A program made the position numbers and the translations under genes. A stretch of DNA of 64,000 nt from Gallibacterium melopsittaci (GTDB lineage: Bacteria > Pseudomonadota > Gammaproteobacteria > Enterobacterales > Pasteurellaceae), in assembly GCF_042433085.1 (NCBI RefSeq), contig NZ_JBHLWA010000001.1:80925-144924 (forward strand), given 5' to 3'. Shown piece by piece: positions 1-9,241 of the stretch. Each line of letters opens with the position of its first letter. Within the stretch, counting starts at the first letter, position 1. The notes under the pieces are model-generated. The model saw only the letters and a program-made list of their open reading frames with translations, had not been told where the DNA came from and did no database searches.

Positions 1-25
1 CCTCTTAATTGAACATTTATAACTT

Positions 26-70
26 ATCACGCCACTTTCTCCCCTAAATAGAGTGGCGTGATTTTTTTTA
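26..70 (+). terminator. Rho-independent terminator of an upstream gene
   Basis: An 11-bp stem (ATCACGCCACT with AGTGGCGTGAT) is followed by a T-run. The gene it ends lies before the window. Confidence 0.75.
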
Positions 71-137
71 CTTACTGAAAAGTGGTGGCAGTTTTGTTAG
101 AATTTAGCAGATTTTGCAGATGAACAAAGGAGTTGAT

Positions 138-986
138 ATGCAACAAATTATTGAGGTGAATACACAAAATTTGGCTGAAGTGCTAGAGATGGGAAAAACA
201 CAGCCATTAGTCTTTGTCTTTTATGCGGCCACAGACAGTAGTTCACAAAATTTTGTGACAGGATTAGAACGATTAACAGAGCAGTATCCGAACCAATTTC
301 TTCTCGCTAAAGTGAATTGTGAAACTGAACAAATGATTGCTGCACAATTCAGAATTCAAGCACTGCCAACCACCTATTTATTTAAAGATGGTGCGCCTAT
401 TGATGGTTTTCATGGTGTGTTACCAGAACAAGAGTTACAGCAACGTTTAAGCGTTATTTTGCCAAAAGAAGATGAGATCAAATTTAATCAAGCATTGGAT
501 TATCTGGCTGTTGAGAATTACGAACAAGCATTACCTTTGTTAAAAGAGGCGTGGGAACTTTCTGATAAGAAAAATAGTGATGTCGCTTTACTTTATGCTG
601 AAACCTATATTGCGATGAAGAAAGTTGAACCAGCACAGGAGATTTTAAAACAGATTCCATTGCAAGATCGTGATAGCCGTTGGCAAGGATTGCAAGCACA
701 AATTGAGTTATTAATCCAAGCGGCAGATACCCCAGAAATTCAACAATTACAGCAAGATTATCAACGTAATCCAACCCCTGAAATTGCGATAAAATTAGCA
801 GTACAATTACATCAAGCGAATCGAAACGAAGAAGCGTTAAATTTATTATTGGCGATTTTACAAAAAGATCTCAATGCAGAAGAGGGCGAGGTAAAACGTC
901 AGTATCTCGCGATTTTGTCGGCAATGGGGAATAGTGATCCATTAACGAATAAATATCGCCGTTTCGTCTATTCATTGCTTTATTAA
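138..986 (+). CDS. cnoX: CnoX/YbbN thioredoxin-fold co-chaperone (holdase)
   Basis: Thioredoxin-like domain (about residues 1-105) followed by a TPR-type helical domain, 282 aa, close to the E. coli CnoX length. The conserved stretch AEQMIAAQFRIQALPTTYLF-type sequence and DGFHG are recognisable. The family protects proteins from oxidative over-aggregation and hands clients to GroEL. The position of the thioredoxin CxxC reads DSSSQN, so no redox cysteine is present and it cannot be a disulfide reductase at that site. The start is taken at the ATG at 138 because AAAGGAG lies just upstream (125-131). An upstream in-frame TTG at 114 is less likely. It precedes trxB by 42 bp, in the same direction, so co-transcription is possible. 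Confidence 0.9.
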   Translation: MQQIIEVNTQNLAEVLEMGKTQPLVFVFYAATDSSSQNFVTGLERLTEQYPNQFLLAKVNCETEQMIAAQFRIQALPTTYLFKDGAPIDGFHGVLPEQELQQRLSVILPKEDEIKFNQALDYLAVENYEQALPLLKEAWELSDKKNSDVALLYAETYIAMKKVEPAQEILKQIPLQDRDSRWQGLQAQIELLIQAADTPEIQQLQQDYQRNPTPEIAIKLAVQLHQANRNEEALNLLLAILQKDLNAEEGEVKRQYLAILSAMGNSDPLTNKYRRFVYSLLY

Positions 987-1028
987 GTCGTGAAGCAGAA
1001 TAAATAACAAATTACATCGGAGCAAAAT

Positions 1029-1991
1029 ATGACAAGCAAGCATAGTAAATTATTAATCCTAGGATCAGGCCCTGCAGGTTATACCGCAGCGATTTATGCG
1101 GCACGTGCTAATTTAAAGCCAGTATTAGTAACAGGTTTACAGCAAGGTGGGCAGTTAACAACCACCAATGAAATTGAAAACTGGCCAGGAGATGCAGGTG
1201 AAACAACAGGCCCAGAATTAATGCAGCGAATGCTGGAACACGCAGAAAAATTTGAGGCAGAAATTATTTTCGATCATATTAATCAGGTCGATCTCTCTAA
1301 GCGTCCTTTTACCCTTTATGGCGATAGTCAAACCTTTACCTGTGATGCGTTGATTATTGCAACGGGGGCTTCAGCGAAATATCTTGGTTTGCCGTCAGAA
1401 GAGGCTTATAAAGGACGTGGTGTGTCAGCTTGCGCAACTTGTGATGGTTTTTTCTATCGCAATAAGCCTGTGGCGGTAATTGGTGGCGGAAATACGGCAG
1501 TGGAAGAGGCATTATATCTTGCGAATATTGCTTCAGAAGTGCATCTTATTCATCGCCGTGATAGCTTCCGTAGTGAAAAAATCTTATTAGATCGTTTAAT
1601 GAAGAAAGTCGAAGAGGGCAAGATTGTTTTGCATACTAACCGTACGCTTACCGAAGTGTGTGGCGATAATATGGGGGTAACGCATTTACAGTTACAAGAT
1701 ACCCAATCTGATTTGCAAGAAAAAGTTGAGGTGGAGGGCGTCTTTATTGCGATCGGACACGCACCAAATACCGATATTTTTTCAGGACAATTAGCCTTAA
1801 ATAACGGCTATATTGTGGTGAAATCAGGATTACAAGGTAATGCGACAGCAACGTCTGTTGAAGGGGTCTTTGCAGCGGGTGATGTGATGGATCAACATTA
1901 TCGTCAAGCGATTACTTCTGCTGGCACAGGTTGTATGGCAGCACTAGATGCGGAACGTTATCTTGATGCCTTAGACGCTCAAAACGCATAA
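1029..1991 (+). CDS. trxB: thioredoxin reductase
   Basis: NADPH-dependent flavoenzyme that reduces thioredoxin in the cytoplasm. The 320-aa length is standard. An FAD-binding GSGPAG lies at residues 12-17, the redox-active CATC at 135-138, and the NADPH-binding GGGNTA at about 152-157. The C-terminal FAD motif GVFAAGDV is present. A GGAGC ribosome site lies upstream of the ATG. It sits between the thioredoxin-like cnoX and the CydDC thiol exporter, a neighbourhood consistent with thiol redox balance. It is followed by its own terminator. Confidence 0.98.
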   Translation: MTSKHSKLLILGSGPAGYTAAIYAARANLKPVLVTGLQQGGQLTTTNEIENWPGDAGETTGPELMQRMLEHAEKFEAEIIFDHINQVDLSKRPFTLYGDSQTFTCDALIIATGASAKYLGLPSEEAYKGRGVSACATCDGFFYRNKPVAVIGGGNTAVEEALYLANIASEVHLIHRRDSFRSEKILLDRLMKKVEEGKIVLHTNRTLTEVCGDNMGVTHLQLQDTQSDLQEKVEVEGVFIAIGHAPNTDIFSGQLALNNGYIVVKSGLQGNATATSVEGVFAAGDVMDQHYRQAITSAGTGCMAALDAERYLDALDAQNA

Positions 1992-2004
1992 TATTTTAAT
2001 TCAC

Positions 2005-2030
2005 TCCCCTCATTATTGAGGGGATTTTAT
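2005..2030 (+). terminator. terminator between trxB and cydD
   Basis: The stem TCCCCTCA / TGAGGGGA (2005-2012 with 2017-2024) has loop TTAT and is followed by TTTTATTG. Confidence 0.75.
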
Positions 2031-2055
2031 TGTATTTTTCTCGATTTTTTAGGTT

Positions 2056-3810
2056 ATGGATAAATCTCGCCAGAAACAGCTACAAACTTGGCTTAGACAG
2101 CAAAGTCAAATCATTAAAAAACCGCTTAAACTCAATCTGCTTTTTGCGATTATTTCGACCATTTTATTAGTTGTGCAAACGTGGTTATTAGCTTCGTTGT
2201 TGCATAATCTGATTATTGTTGGTATGCCACGAGAGCAGTTATGGGGAATATTTCTTATATTGCCGTTGATTTTTGCGGTAAGGGCTGGATTGTTATATGC
2301 ACGAGAAAAAGTAGGCTTTTATAGTGGTAAGCTATTACGCCAACATCTACGCCAACAAATTTTGCATAAATTAGAACAAGTTGGTCCAGCAACATTAACT
2401 TATCGTCCAGTGGGAAGCTGGGCAACGTTGGCATTGGAACAAGTCGAGAACTTACACAATTTTTATGCACGCTATTTACCACAACAATATTTATCTGGTA
2501 TTGCACCATTAATTTTATTAATTGCCGTGTTTCCAATTAATTGGGCAGCAGGATTAATTTTATTATTAACTGCTCCTTTGATCCCATTATTTATGATTTT
2601 AGTTGGGAAAAAAGCATCTGAGGCAAATCAGCGTAATATCAATATGTTGGCACGTTTAAGTGGGCAATTTTTGGATCGTTTACAAGGATTAGAGAATTTA
2701 CGCATTTTTAATCGTACTAAAGAGCAAACAGAACAAATTGAAGAACGAAGCGAGGATTTTCGTGAAACGACAATGGATGTATTAAGAGTTGCGTTTCTTT
2801 CCTCTTCGGTGTTGGAATTTTTTACTTCTATTTCGATTGCGTTAACTGCGGTTTATTTTGGTTTTAGTTATTTAGGGCAGATTAATTTTGGTGGATATAG
2901 CACAGGTGTAACCTTGTTTTCAGGTTTTTTCTGTTTAATTTTAGCACCAGAGTTTTATCAACCATTGAGAGATCTTGGGACTTATTATCACGATAAAGCA
3001 GCTGCAGTAGGCGCAGCAGAAACGATTGAGGAATTTCTTACACAAGACTTTTTAATTGCTCAACAAGGTGAGCAGGAATTGAATACAGATGCAATTCAGT
3101 TGCAAGCGGAACAATTAGTCGTACTGTCGCCGACAGGTACTCCATTAACTAAGCCACTCAGTTTTTCTATTAATTCAGGAGAAAATGTTGCCTTAGTTGG
3201 GCAAAGTGGTGCAGGTAAAACATCATTAATGAATGTATTACTTGGCTTTTTACCCTATCAAGGGAGTTTGCGGATCAATGGCATTGAGTTAAATCAGCTT
3301 AATGTCACATCGTGGCGTAATAAATTGGCGTGGGTAGGGCAAAATCCTTTTCTGTTACAGGGAACGATCCGTGAGAATTTACGCTTAGCCAATCCACAGG
3401 CAACGGAAGAACAATTACAGTCTGCTTTGACGCAAGCCTATGTTACAGAATTGATTCCTTTACTCGATAAAGTACTACAAGATGGCGGTTTAGGGGTATC
3501 CGTAGGGCAGGCGCAACGATTGGCGGTGGCGAGAGCATTACTAAAAACAGAAACACCGTTACTGCTATTAGATGAGCCAACAGCTAGTTTAGATGCACGT
3601 TCAGAAAATCAAGTATTGGCAAGTTTACAGCAACTGAGTCAGGGCAAAACAACCTTAATGATTACACATCGAATTGAAGATCTGAAACAGTCAGATCGAA
3701 TTTTAGTGATGCAAGCGGGCGAGATCGTGCAACAAGGTACCTTTAGCGAACTGCAACATCAAGGTTATTTTGCTGATCTCTTAGCACAACGTGAAACCGT
3801 TCTTAACTAA
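2056..3810 (+). CDS. cydD: CydD, cysteine/glutathione ABC exporter subunit
   Basis: One half of the heterodimeric CydDC inner-membrane exporter that moves cysteine and glutathione to the periplasm and is needed for cytochrome bd assembly. At 584 aa it is family length. An N-terminal six-helix ABC transmembrane domain is followed by a nucleotide-binding domain with Walker A GQSGAGKT (near residue 380) and Walker B LLLLDEPTAS. The ABC signature reads VSVGQ rather than LSGGQ, a degenerate form that can make one ATP site weaker. The stop at 3810 is directly followed by the cydC ribosome site, so translation is coupled. Confidence 0.96.
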   Translation: MDKSRQKQLQTWLRQQSQIIKKPLKLNLLFAIISTILLVVQTWLLASLLHNLIIVGMPREQLWGIFLILPLIFAVRAGLLYAREKVGFYSGKLLRQHLRQQILHKLEQVGPATLTYRPVGSWATLALEQVENLHNFYARYLPQQYLSGIAPLILLIAVFPINWAAGLILLLTAPLIPLFMILVGKKASEANQRNINMLARLSGQFLDRLQGLENLRIFNRTKEQTEQIEERSEDFRETTMDVLRVAFLSSSVLEFFTSISIALTAVYFGFSYLGQINFGGYSTGVTLFSGFFCLILAPEFYQPLRDLGTYYHDKAAAVGAAETIEEFLTQDFLIAQQGEQELNTDAIQLQAEQLVVLSPTGTPLTKPLSFSINSGENVALVGQSGAGKTSLMNVLLGFLPYQGSLRINGIELNQLNVTSWRNKLAWVGQNPFLLQGTIRENLRLANPQATEEQLQSALTQAYVTELIPLLDKVLQDGGLGVSVGQAQRLAVARALLKTETPLLLLDEPTASLDARSENQVLASLQQLSQGKTTLMITHRIEDLKQSDRILVMQAGEIVQQGTFSELQHQGYFADLLAQRETVLN

Positions 3811-3820
3811 GGATAATTTA

Positions 3821-5554
3821 ATGCGTTCATTACTTCCTTTTTTTGCAATGTTTAAACATTCCCCAAGTCGTCTGTTATTGGGAATTGTGCTAATGCTGAC
3901 AGGGCTAGCGGCGAGCATTGGACTATTAACACTTTCAGGCTGGTTTTTAGCAGCATCGGCATTAGCTGGCGTGTCGATTCTATTTAATTTCTTTTATCCT
4001 TCTTCTGGCGTAAGAGGTTTAGCGATTGGCAGAACGGTAGCTCGTTATTTTGAAAAGATTGTTACGCATGATGTTACCTTTGAAATTTTAGCCAAATTGC
4101 GGGTAATGGTGTTTGCTAAAATTATTCCACTTAGTCCAGCGGTATTAAGCCGTTATCGTAATAGCGAGTTGTTAAATCGATTAGTGGCTGATGTGGATAC
4201 CTTGGATACATTATATTTACGTCTGCTCGCACCATTTGTAAGTGCTATTTGTATGATCATTTTTATTGGCATTGGGATCAGTTTTCTTGATGTCAAAATT
4301 GCGTGGTTTATTGCGGGCAGTTTGCTATTTTTATTATGTGTAATTCCAACAGTCTTTTACCACTTAGGGCAAAAATTTGGTGCAACATTGACCGCAAATC
4401 GAGCAAAATATCGTAGCCAATTTGTGGAATATATCCAAGCACAAGCGGAGTTATTGTTGTTTAATGCGACCGATAGGGTTACACAACAATTACAACAAAC
4501 CGAACAGCAATGGCTGCAAAATCAACAGCGAGAAGCACAATTAGCTGGGTTATCTAGTGCAGTATTATTGTTTGCTAATGGTGTGATTGTGGTGATTACT
4601 CTTTGGTTGGCAGCAGCAACACCTATGGGCGAAGGGGATTTTAAATTAGCACTGATTGCGTTAGTCACCTTTTCGGCATTAGCCTCATTTGAAATTTTAA
4701 TGCCAATCGGAGCGGCATTTTTGCATTTAGGGCAAGTGATTGCTTCGGCAGAACACGTAACAGAGATTATTTCGCAACAACCTTTGGTGAAATTTGATGG
4801 AACAGTAACCGAGTTTGTGCCACAAGAGAAGTTGATTCAATTTGAGCATCTTTCTTTTGCTTATCCTGATATGTCAGAAAAAGCGTTAGATGATGTTAGT
4901 TTTTCGCTTGCTAGAGCGCAAAAAATCGCTATTTTGGGGAAAACAGGCAGTGGTAAATCGACCTTATTACAACTGCTTATTCGCAACTACTTACCAACGC
5001 AAGGTGATATTTTGTTAGCGGGCAAGCCGATAGCACAATATAGTGAAGCAACGTTACGCGAGCAGATAATTTTATTAACGCAACGTGTACATATTTTTAG
5101 CGATACCTTGCGTGAGAATTTATTATTGGCTAATCCAACGGCGAGTGATGAGCAACTGGCAGAATTATTGACGAAAGTAGGGTTAGGTTATTTATTAACA
5201 CAAGAACAAGGCTTGGAAACGTGGTTAGGTGATGGTGGACGCACCTTATCAGGCGGTGAACAACGCCGTTTGGGCATTGCTCGTGTGTTATTATCGTCTG
5301 CTTCAATCATTTTATTAGATGAACCAACGGAAGGGCTAGATCGGGAAACTGAACGGCAAGTGTTGGCATTATTGCTTGAGTACTGCCAAGATAAAACGGT
5401 TATTATGGTTACCCATCGATTAACAGGGTTATCTCAGTTTGATCAAGTCATTGTGATGGATAATGCTAAGTTAGTGGAGCAAGGCGATTTTACGCAGTTA
5501 TCACAAACAGCGGATTCATTGTTATTTAAATTGGTTAATCGGATTTCTTATTAA
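3821..5554 (+). CDS. cydC: CydC, cysteine/glutathione ABC exporter subunit
   Basis: Partner of CydD. A fused membrane domain and ATPase with Walker A GKTGSGKS, a canonical LSGGEQ signature and Walker B ILLDEPTEG, 577 aa. The start is set at the ATG at 3821, which has AAGGAT immediately upstream. An in-frame GTG at 3791 would overlap cydD and lacks a ribosome site. It forms a two-gene operon with cydD. Confidence 0.96.
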   Translation: MRSLLPFFAMFKHSPSRLLLGIVLMLTGLAASIGLLTLSGWFLAASALAGVSILFNFFYPSSGVRGLAIGRTVARYFEKIVTHDVTFEILAKLRVMVFAKIIPLSPAVLSRYRNSELLNRLVADVDTLDTLYLRLLAPFVSAICMIIFIGIGISFLDVKIAWFIAGSLLFLLCVIPTVFYHLGQKFGATLTANRAKYRSQFVEYIQAQAELLLFNATDRVTQQLQQTEQQWLQNQQREAQLAGLSSAVLLFANGVIVVITLWLAAATPMGEGDFKLALIALVTFSALASFEILMPIGAAFLHLGQVIASAEHVTEIISQQPLVKFDGTVTEFVPQEKLIQFEHLSFAYPDMSEKALDDVSFSLARAQKIAILGKTGSGKSTLLQLLIRNYLPTQGDILLAGKPIAQYSEATLREQIILLTQRVHIFSDTLRENLLLANPTASDEQLAELLTKVGLGYLLTQEQGLETWLGDGGRTLSGGEQRRLGIARVLLSSASIILLDEPTEGLDRETERQVLALLLEYCQDKTVIMVTHRLTGLSQFDQVIVMDNAKLVEQGDFTQLSQTADSLLFKLVNRISY

Positions 5555-5667
5555 ACATCGTGTGGATAGCTAGTGGTTATTGGCTATTTAAATTACTTAG
5601 GCTTATAAGATAAAGATTTTTTATTTATCTTATATTATATTATGCGAAGTTTTAGATAGGAGGCGAT

Positions 5668-5988
5668 ATGTCTGATTTTGTTTGGTCTTATATGGTTGTT
5701 CCTGTAGCTATAATTAGTATGGTAATAATTGGCATTAAATTATTTTGGCCACAAGATTATGCACCGGATAGAAGAATAGCGGCAGCAGAATATAGAAAAT
5801 ATATGAAAAATAGAAAAAATAGAAAAAATATAGAAGATGAGCCTCATATTGATGATTGGCTCTTTGAGAGAGGCATTCCTTATCTTGGCTTTTTTATATT
5901 TATAATTTATTTGGCTGCACTCTTTCTGGACTTCTTAACTTATTTGGCTGCACTCTTTCTGGACTTCTTAAAATATTTATTTTTTTGA
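5668..5988 (+). CDS. small membrane protein, paralogue A of a tandem duplication
   Basis: Unrecognised 106-aa protein. Residues 1-12 (MSDFVWSYMVVP) are identical to the next gene (6176-6376). It has an N-terminal membrane helix (about 8-28), a basic middle with NRKNRKN, and a C-terminal hydrophobic part made of two identical 11-residue units beginning LAALFLDFL, encoded by a 33-bp tandem repeat (about 5907-5972). A good ribosome site, AGGAGG, lies at 5658-5663. Function unknown. Confidence 0.6.
   Translation: MSDFVWSYMVVPVAIISMVIIGIKLFWPQDYAPDRRIAAAEYRKYMKNRKNRKNIEDEPHIDDWLFERGIPYLGFFIFIIYLAALFLDFLTYLAALFLDFLKYLFF
5907..5972 (+). repeat. 33-bp tandem repeat (2 copies) inside the small membrane gene
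   Basis: TTGGCTGCACTCTTTCTGGA recurs with a period of 33 bp (11 codons; copies begin at 5911 and 5944). The period keeps the reading frame and doubles a hydrophobic segment. Confidence 0.85.
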
Positions 5989-6150
5989 TAAGCCCCAGCC
6001 AAATCATTATTTAAGTGGAGCTTTGAGTTTTTCGTTATGTCTATGATAAATCGTTATGTGTATCATCAAAAACAAGATTCATATAATGTTCATACTGTTT
6101 CAAAATATCCATGATTAATTCATCTTTACTTATAATTGTACATTATATAT
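5968..6150. repeat. upstream copy of a tandem duplication (terminator plus betT 3' end)
   Basis: This stretch repeats, with divergence, 6373-6565. Shared in order are the AAAATATTTATTTTTT tract, a degenerate form of the GCCCCA hairpin, TTTTTCGTTATGTCTATGAT, and the last codons of betT. With the similar 5' parts of the two small membrane genes, it shows that a block of about 0.5 kb was tandemly duplicated. The hairpin in this older-looking copy no longer pairs well. Confidence 0.8.
6041..6130 (-). pseudogene. duplicated 3' fragment of betT
   Basis: On the minus strand it reads SKDELIMDILKQYEHYMNL and on to the same stop as betT. It differs from the real C-terminus by a few substitutions (V to M, R to H, A to V) and an in-frame loss of four codons. 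Upstream of this fragment the frame is closed. It is a by-product of the tandem duplication and is not expected to be expressed. Confidence 0.75.
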
Positions 6151-6175
6151 ACGCAGGGTTTTGATAGGGGGATGT

Positions 6176-6376
6176 ATGTCTGATTTTGTTTGGTCTTATA
6201 TGGTTGTTCCTTTAGCAGTAATAGGGTTGATACTGGTAGTTCTTATGTTTTTATCATCGTATAATACAGCTCGGGCACAGGTTTCAGCATTTTTATTACC
6301 AGGTATTGTTGCTCTTTTTGGGTTGGCACTTGCATTGTTTTTTGGTTCGACAATATTTGAGTTTATCTTTCCCTGA
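6176..6376 (+). CDS. small membrane protein, paralogue B
   Basis: Unrecognised 66-aa, very hydrophobic protein with two predicted helices (about 10-30 and 40-62). The first 12 residues equal those of the 5668 gene, after which they diverge. The start at 6176 is chosen by that match and by the GGGGGA ribosome site just upstream. It is followed by a strong bidirectional terminator shared with betT. No function can be assigned. Confidence 0.6.
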   Translation: MSDFVWSYMVVPLAVIGLILVVLMFLSSYNTARAQVSAFLLPGIVALFGLALALFFGSTIFEFIFP

Positions 6377-6400
6377 AAATATTTATTTTTTGTAGGTAAT

Positions 6401-6442
6401 AAGCCCCACTCAAATCGATATTTAAGTGGGGCTTTTAGTTTT
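6401..6442. terminator. bidirectional terminator between small membrane gene and betT
   Basis: A perfect 10-bp stem, AAGCCCCACT (6401-6410) with AGTGGGGCTT (6425-6434), is flanked by T-rich sequence on both sides. It serves the rightward small gene and leftward betT. Confidence 0.75.
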
Positions 6443-6451
6443 TCGTTATGT

Positions 6452-8467
6452 CTATGATAAATCGTTAAGTAATAAGCTATGTGTATCATCAAAAGCAAGA
6501 TTCATATAACGTTCATATTGTTTCAAAATATCCACGATTAATTCATCTTTACTCATATATTGCACATCATAACCTTCACGCCCATCATTAAAAAACGTAA
6601 TTGGTTCATAAATATTATGGCGTTCGATATGTGGCAAGCTATCATCTTCAATTAATAGATTGGACAATGATCGCTTTTCACTAGATACGCCATACACAAA
6701 ATTATGAATATTGTCATTTTTAACAATTAATGCGATACGTAATGGGGCATAATGTTTAATCGCAACATTTAACCCATAACTTTTAAGTTCGGTTTCTAAT
6801 TCAGTAAATGCTGGTAATACAATTTTATCAAAGAATGCTTTGATGTCGGCACGTTGTGGTTGCGTCATAATTTTACTTAACCGTTCACGCCATTGTTTAC
6901 CTGTCCAAACTGAACTACCGTGGGCAAATTTTTTCGAAAAGTATTGGCTATCTACCATCAAACCACGCCATAACCCAACACAAAGTAATAACATAATTAA
7001 GGTGAAAGGTAAGGCAATAATTAAGGTCATTGTTTGTAGTGCAGCTAATCCGCCAGAACGTAATAAAGCAATGGCTAAAGCAGCTAATAAGATAGCCCAG
7101 AATGCACTTTGCCATGCTGGTGAACGATCTTTACCTTGTGAAGCAATGTTATTAATGACATAGATACCTGAATCAGCAGAGGTAATAAAAAATAGTGCAA
7201 TAATTAACATTGCAATCAATGAAGCAATAGTTGACCCTGGTAAATGTTCAAAAAAGGTAAACAATAATGCTTCAGTATTGCTACTCAATGCCGCAAGTTC
7301 GCCTTGCGTTTGTTGATCGATCCAAATTGCGGTATCACCGAAGATTGTCATCCAAAGTGCATTAAAGAGCGATGGAACGAATAATACACCGAGAATAAAT
7401 TCACGGATTGAACGTCCTTTAGAAATTTTCGCAATAAATAAACCAACAAATGGTGCCCATGAAACCCACCATGCCCAATAAAGAACAGTCCAACCATTAA
7501 ACCAACCTTGTTTTTCAGGTTGATTAGCAAAGGTACGGAAACTTAATTCAATAAAGTTACTAAGGTAATTACCAATGTTTTCCGAAAAATTACTAAATAG
7601 ATAGATCGTAGGGCCAGCAACTAAGACGAATATCATTAATAAGATCGCCATACCTAAGTTAATTTCACTTAAACGGCGAACCCCTTTAGCAACGCCTGTA
7701 ATTGCAGAAATTGCCGCTAATGTCATCACAATAAGGATAATGATAGAAAGCGTTGTTAAACTACGATCATCCATCCACCCAACAGCATGTAATCCTGCAT
7801 CTAATTGCAATGCGCCATAACCTAAGGTAGTAGTGACCCCGAATACGGTGCTACATAAGGCGACAATGTCAATCACATGCCCCCAGAAGCCAGATACTCT
7901 ATGTTTTAAAATTGGGTAAAAGCCAGAACGGATTGTTAGTGGTAATTTGTAACGGAAACTGAAATACGCAAGCGTTAGACCGATAACGGCATAAATTGCC
8001 CAAGCATGGATACCCCAATGGAAAAAGGAGAGAAGTAACGCATTTTCAACTTTTTCCGTTTGAGTAGCATTAGTAGCCAGAGGAGCAACATAATGTGAAA
8101 TAGGTTCAGCAACACCGAAATACATTAAACCAATTCCCATTCCAGCGGCGAATAACATTGCCATCCATGACATAAATGGATACTCAGGTTCTTCATTTTC
8201 AGTACCTAATTTAATATCTCCTAGGCTACTAGCACAAAGTAGCAGTAAGAAAAGGATAAAAATGGATACTGCCATAACATAAAACCAACTAAAGTTAGTA
8301 AAAATATGACTTTTAATACTATTCAGTAAGGTTTCTGTTGTTTGCGGTGTAAAAATCCCTAATCCTGTTACACCTAAGATAAATATAATACTTGGCACAA
8401 AAATTGGTGCTTTAAATGTACTCGTTGTTTTGAAATAACGTAGTAAATTCAAAATAAGATCTCCCAT
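6452..8467 (-). CDS. betT: BetT-type BCCT choline transporter
   Basis: Betaine/choline/carnitine-family secondary transporter, 671 aa, with about 12 membrane segments. The glycine-rich segment AAGMGIGLMYFGVAEP and the tryptophan-rich YWAWWVSWAPFVG helix are diagnostic. The roughly 150-residue cytoplasmic C-terminal extension is typical of BetT, where it senses osmotic stress. It probably imports choline as an osmoprotectant or precursor. No bet oxidation genes lie in this window. No clear ribosome site precedes the ATG. GGGAG inside the first codons could instead serve a TTG start about five codons in. Its 3' end is partly duplicated at 6041-6130. Confidence 0.88.
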   Translation of the reverse strand: MGDLILNLLRYFKTTSTFKAPIFVPSIIFILGVTGLGIFTPQTTETLLNSIKSHIFTNFSWFYVMAVSIFILFLLLLCASSLGDIKLGTENEEPEYPFMSWMAMLFAAGMGIGLMYFGVAEPISHYVAPLATNATQTEKVENALLLSFFHWGIHAWAIYAVIGLTLAYFSFRYKLPLTIRSGFYPILKHRVSGFWGHVIDIVALCSTVFGVTTTLGYGALQLDAGLHAVGWMDDRSLTTLSIIILIVMTLAAISAITGVAKGVRRLSEINLGMAILLMIFVLVAGPTIYLFSNFSENIGNYLSNFIELSFRTFANQPEKQGWFNGWTVLYWAWWVSWAPFVGLFIAKISKGRSIREFILGVLFVPSLFNALWMTIFGDTAIWIDQQTQGELAALSSNTEALLFTFFEHLPGSTIASLIAMLIIALFFITSADSGIYVINNIASQGKDRSPAWQSAFWAILLAALAIALLRSGGLAALQTMTLIIALPFTLIMLLLCVGLWRGLMVDSQYFSKKFAHGSSVWTGKQWRERLSKIMTQPQRADIKAFFDKIVLPAFTELETELKSYGLNVAIKHYAPLRIALIVKNDNIHNFVYGVSSEKRSLSNLLIEDDSLPHIERHNIYEPITFFNDGREGYDVQYMSKDELIVDILKQYERYMNLAFDDTHSLLLNDLS

Positions 8468-8668
8468 ATTTTTTTATTTAGATGATAAGTATGCATAAGG
8501 CCTTATCATTGAAAGCAAAAGCGGTTGTAACAACAGTTTTGCAAAGTGGTAGATAACTTAAGAATTAAGCAATCTAAATTAGATGGAAACATAATGTTTC
8601 CGATAAAAGTGTCAAAAAACTTAAAGAGGGTAACAGATTATATCTTTAAAGGCAAATTTTTAGATTTT

Positions 8669-8702
8669 AATGCTGCTTTAATGATTAAAGCAGCATTTTT
8701 AT
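8669..8702 (+). terminator. rightward terminator-like hairpin before rnhA
   Basis: The 12-bp stem AATGCTGCTTTA / TAAAGCAGCATT with loop ATGAT-type spacing is followed by TTTTT on the plus strand. The run of T lies on the plus side, so it ends a rightward transcript, although both neighbours (betT, rnhA) run leftward. It may still weakly end rnhA. Confidence 0.5.
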
Positions 8703-8706
8703 CTAG

Positions 8707-9174
8707 TTAATTTTCAGGTTGGTAACCGTTGTCTGTTTGTGTTGGTTGAGCTGCGGCTTGTTTTGCTAATTGATCGCATAATTCATTTTCTGGATGTCCA
8801 GCATGCCCTTTTACCCATTGCCAATGAATATGATGGGCTTGAATTGCTTGATCTAATGCTATCCATAAGTCTTGATTTTTAACTGGCTTTTTTTGACTGG
8901 TTTGCCATTGATTAAGTTTCCATTTACTGATCCATTCAGTGATACCTTTGCGTAGATATTGGCTATCACTGTAAAGTGTGACTTCGCAAGGTTCTTTTAG
9001 TGCATTTAATGCCGTAATGGCAGCTAATAATTCCATTCGATTGTTAGTGGTTAGGAAATAACCAATAGAAAGCTGTTTTTGGTGTTGTTTATAGCGTAAT
9101 ACGACCCCTATCCCACCTGCACCAGGATTACCTAAACAAGAACCATCTGTAAAAATCTCGATTTTTTTTCGCAT
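8707..9174 (-). CDS. rnhA: ribonuclease HI
   Basis: Degrades the RNA strand of RNA:DNA hybrids in the cytoplasm. It is exactly 155 aa as in E. coli, with catalytic D10, E48, D70 and D134 and with H124 at the same numbering. The start is the ATG at 9174 (MRKKIEIFTDGS); the upstream in-frame extension overlaps dnaQ and has no family support. It is divergent from dnaQ with 67 bp between starts, the classic rnhA/dnaQ arrangement, so the promoters overlap. Confidence 0.98.
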   Translation of the reverse strand: MRKKIEIFTDGSCLGNPGAGGIGVVLRYKQHQKQLSIGYFLTTNNRMELLAAITALNALKEPCEVTLYSDSQYLRKGITEWISKWKLNQWQTSQKKPVKNQDLWIALDQAIQAHHIHWQWVKGHAGHPENELCDQLAKQAAAQPTQTDNGYQPEN

Positions 9175-9241
9175 AACAAAATTTGAATTGTTAAAATAGC
9201 GTTCAATTATAGAGAGTCCATTGAGAAAAGAAAAACAAAGT

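Noticed and set aside
5596..5632. Terminator after cydC (AAGATAAA ... TTTATCTT)
   Set aside because: Short A/T-only stem without a following T-run; not convincing.
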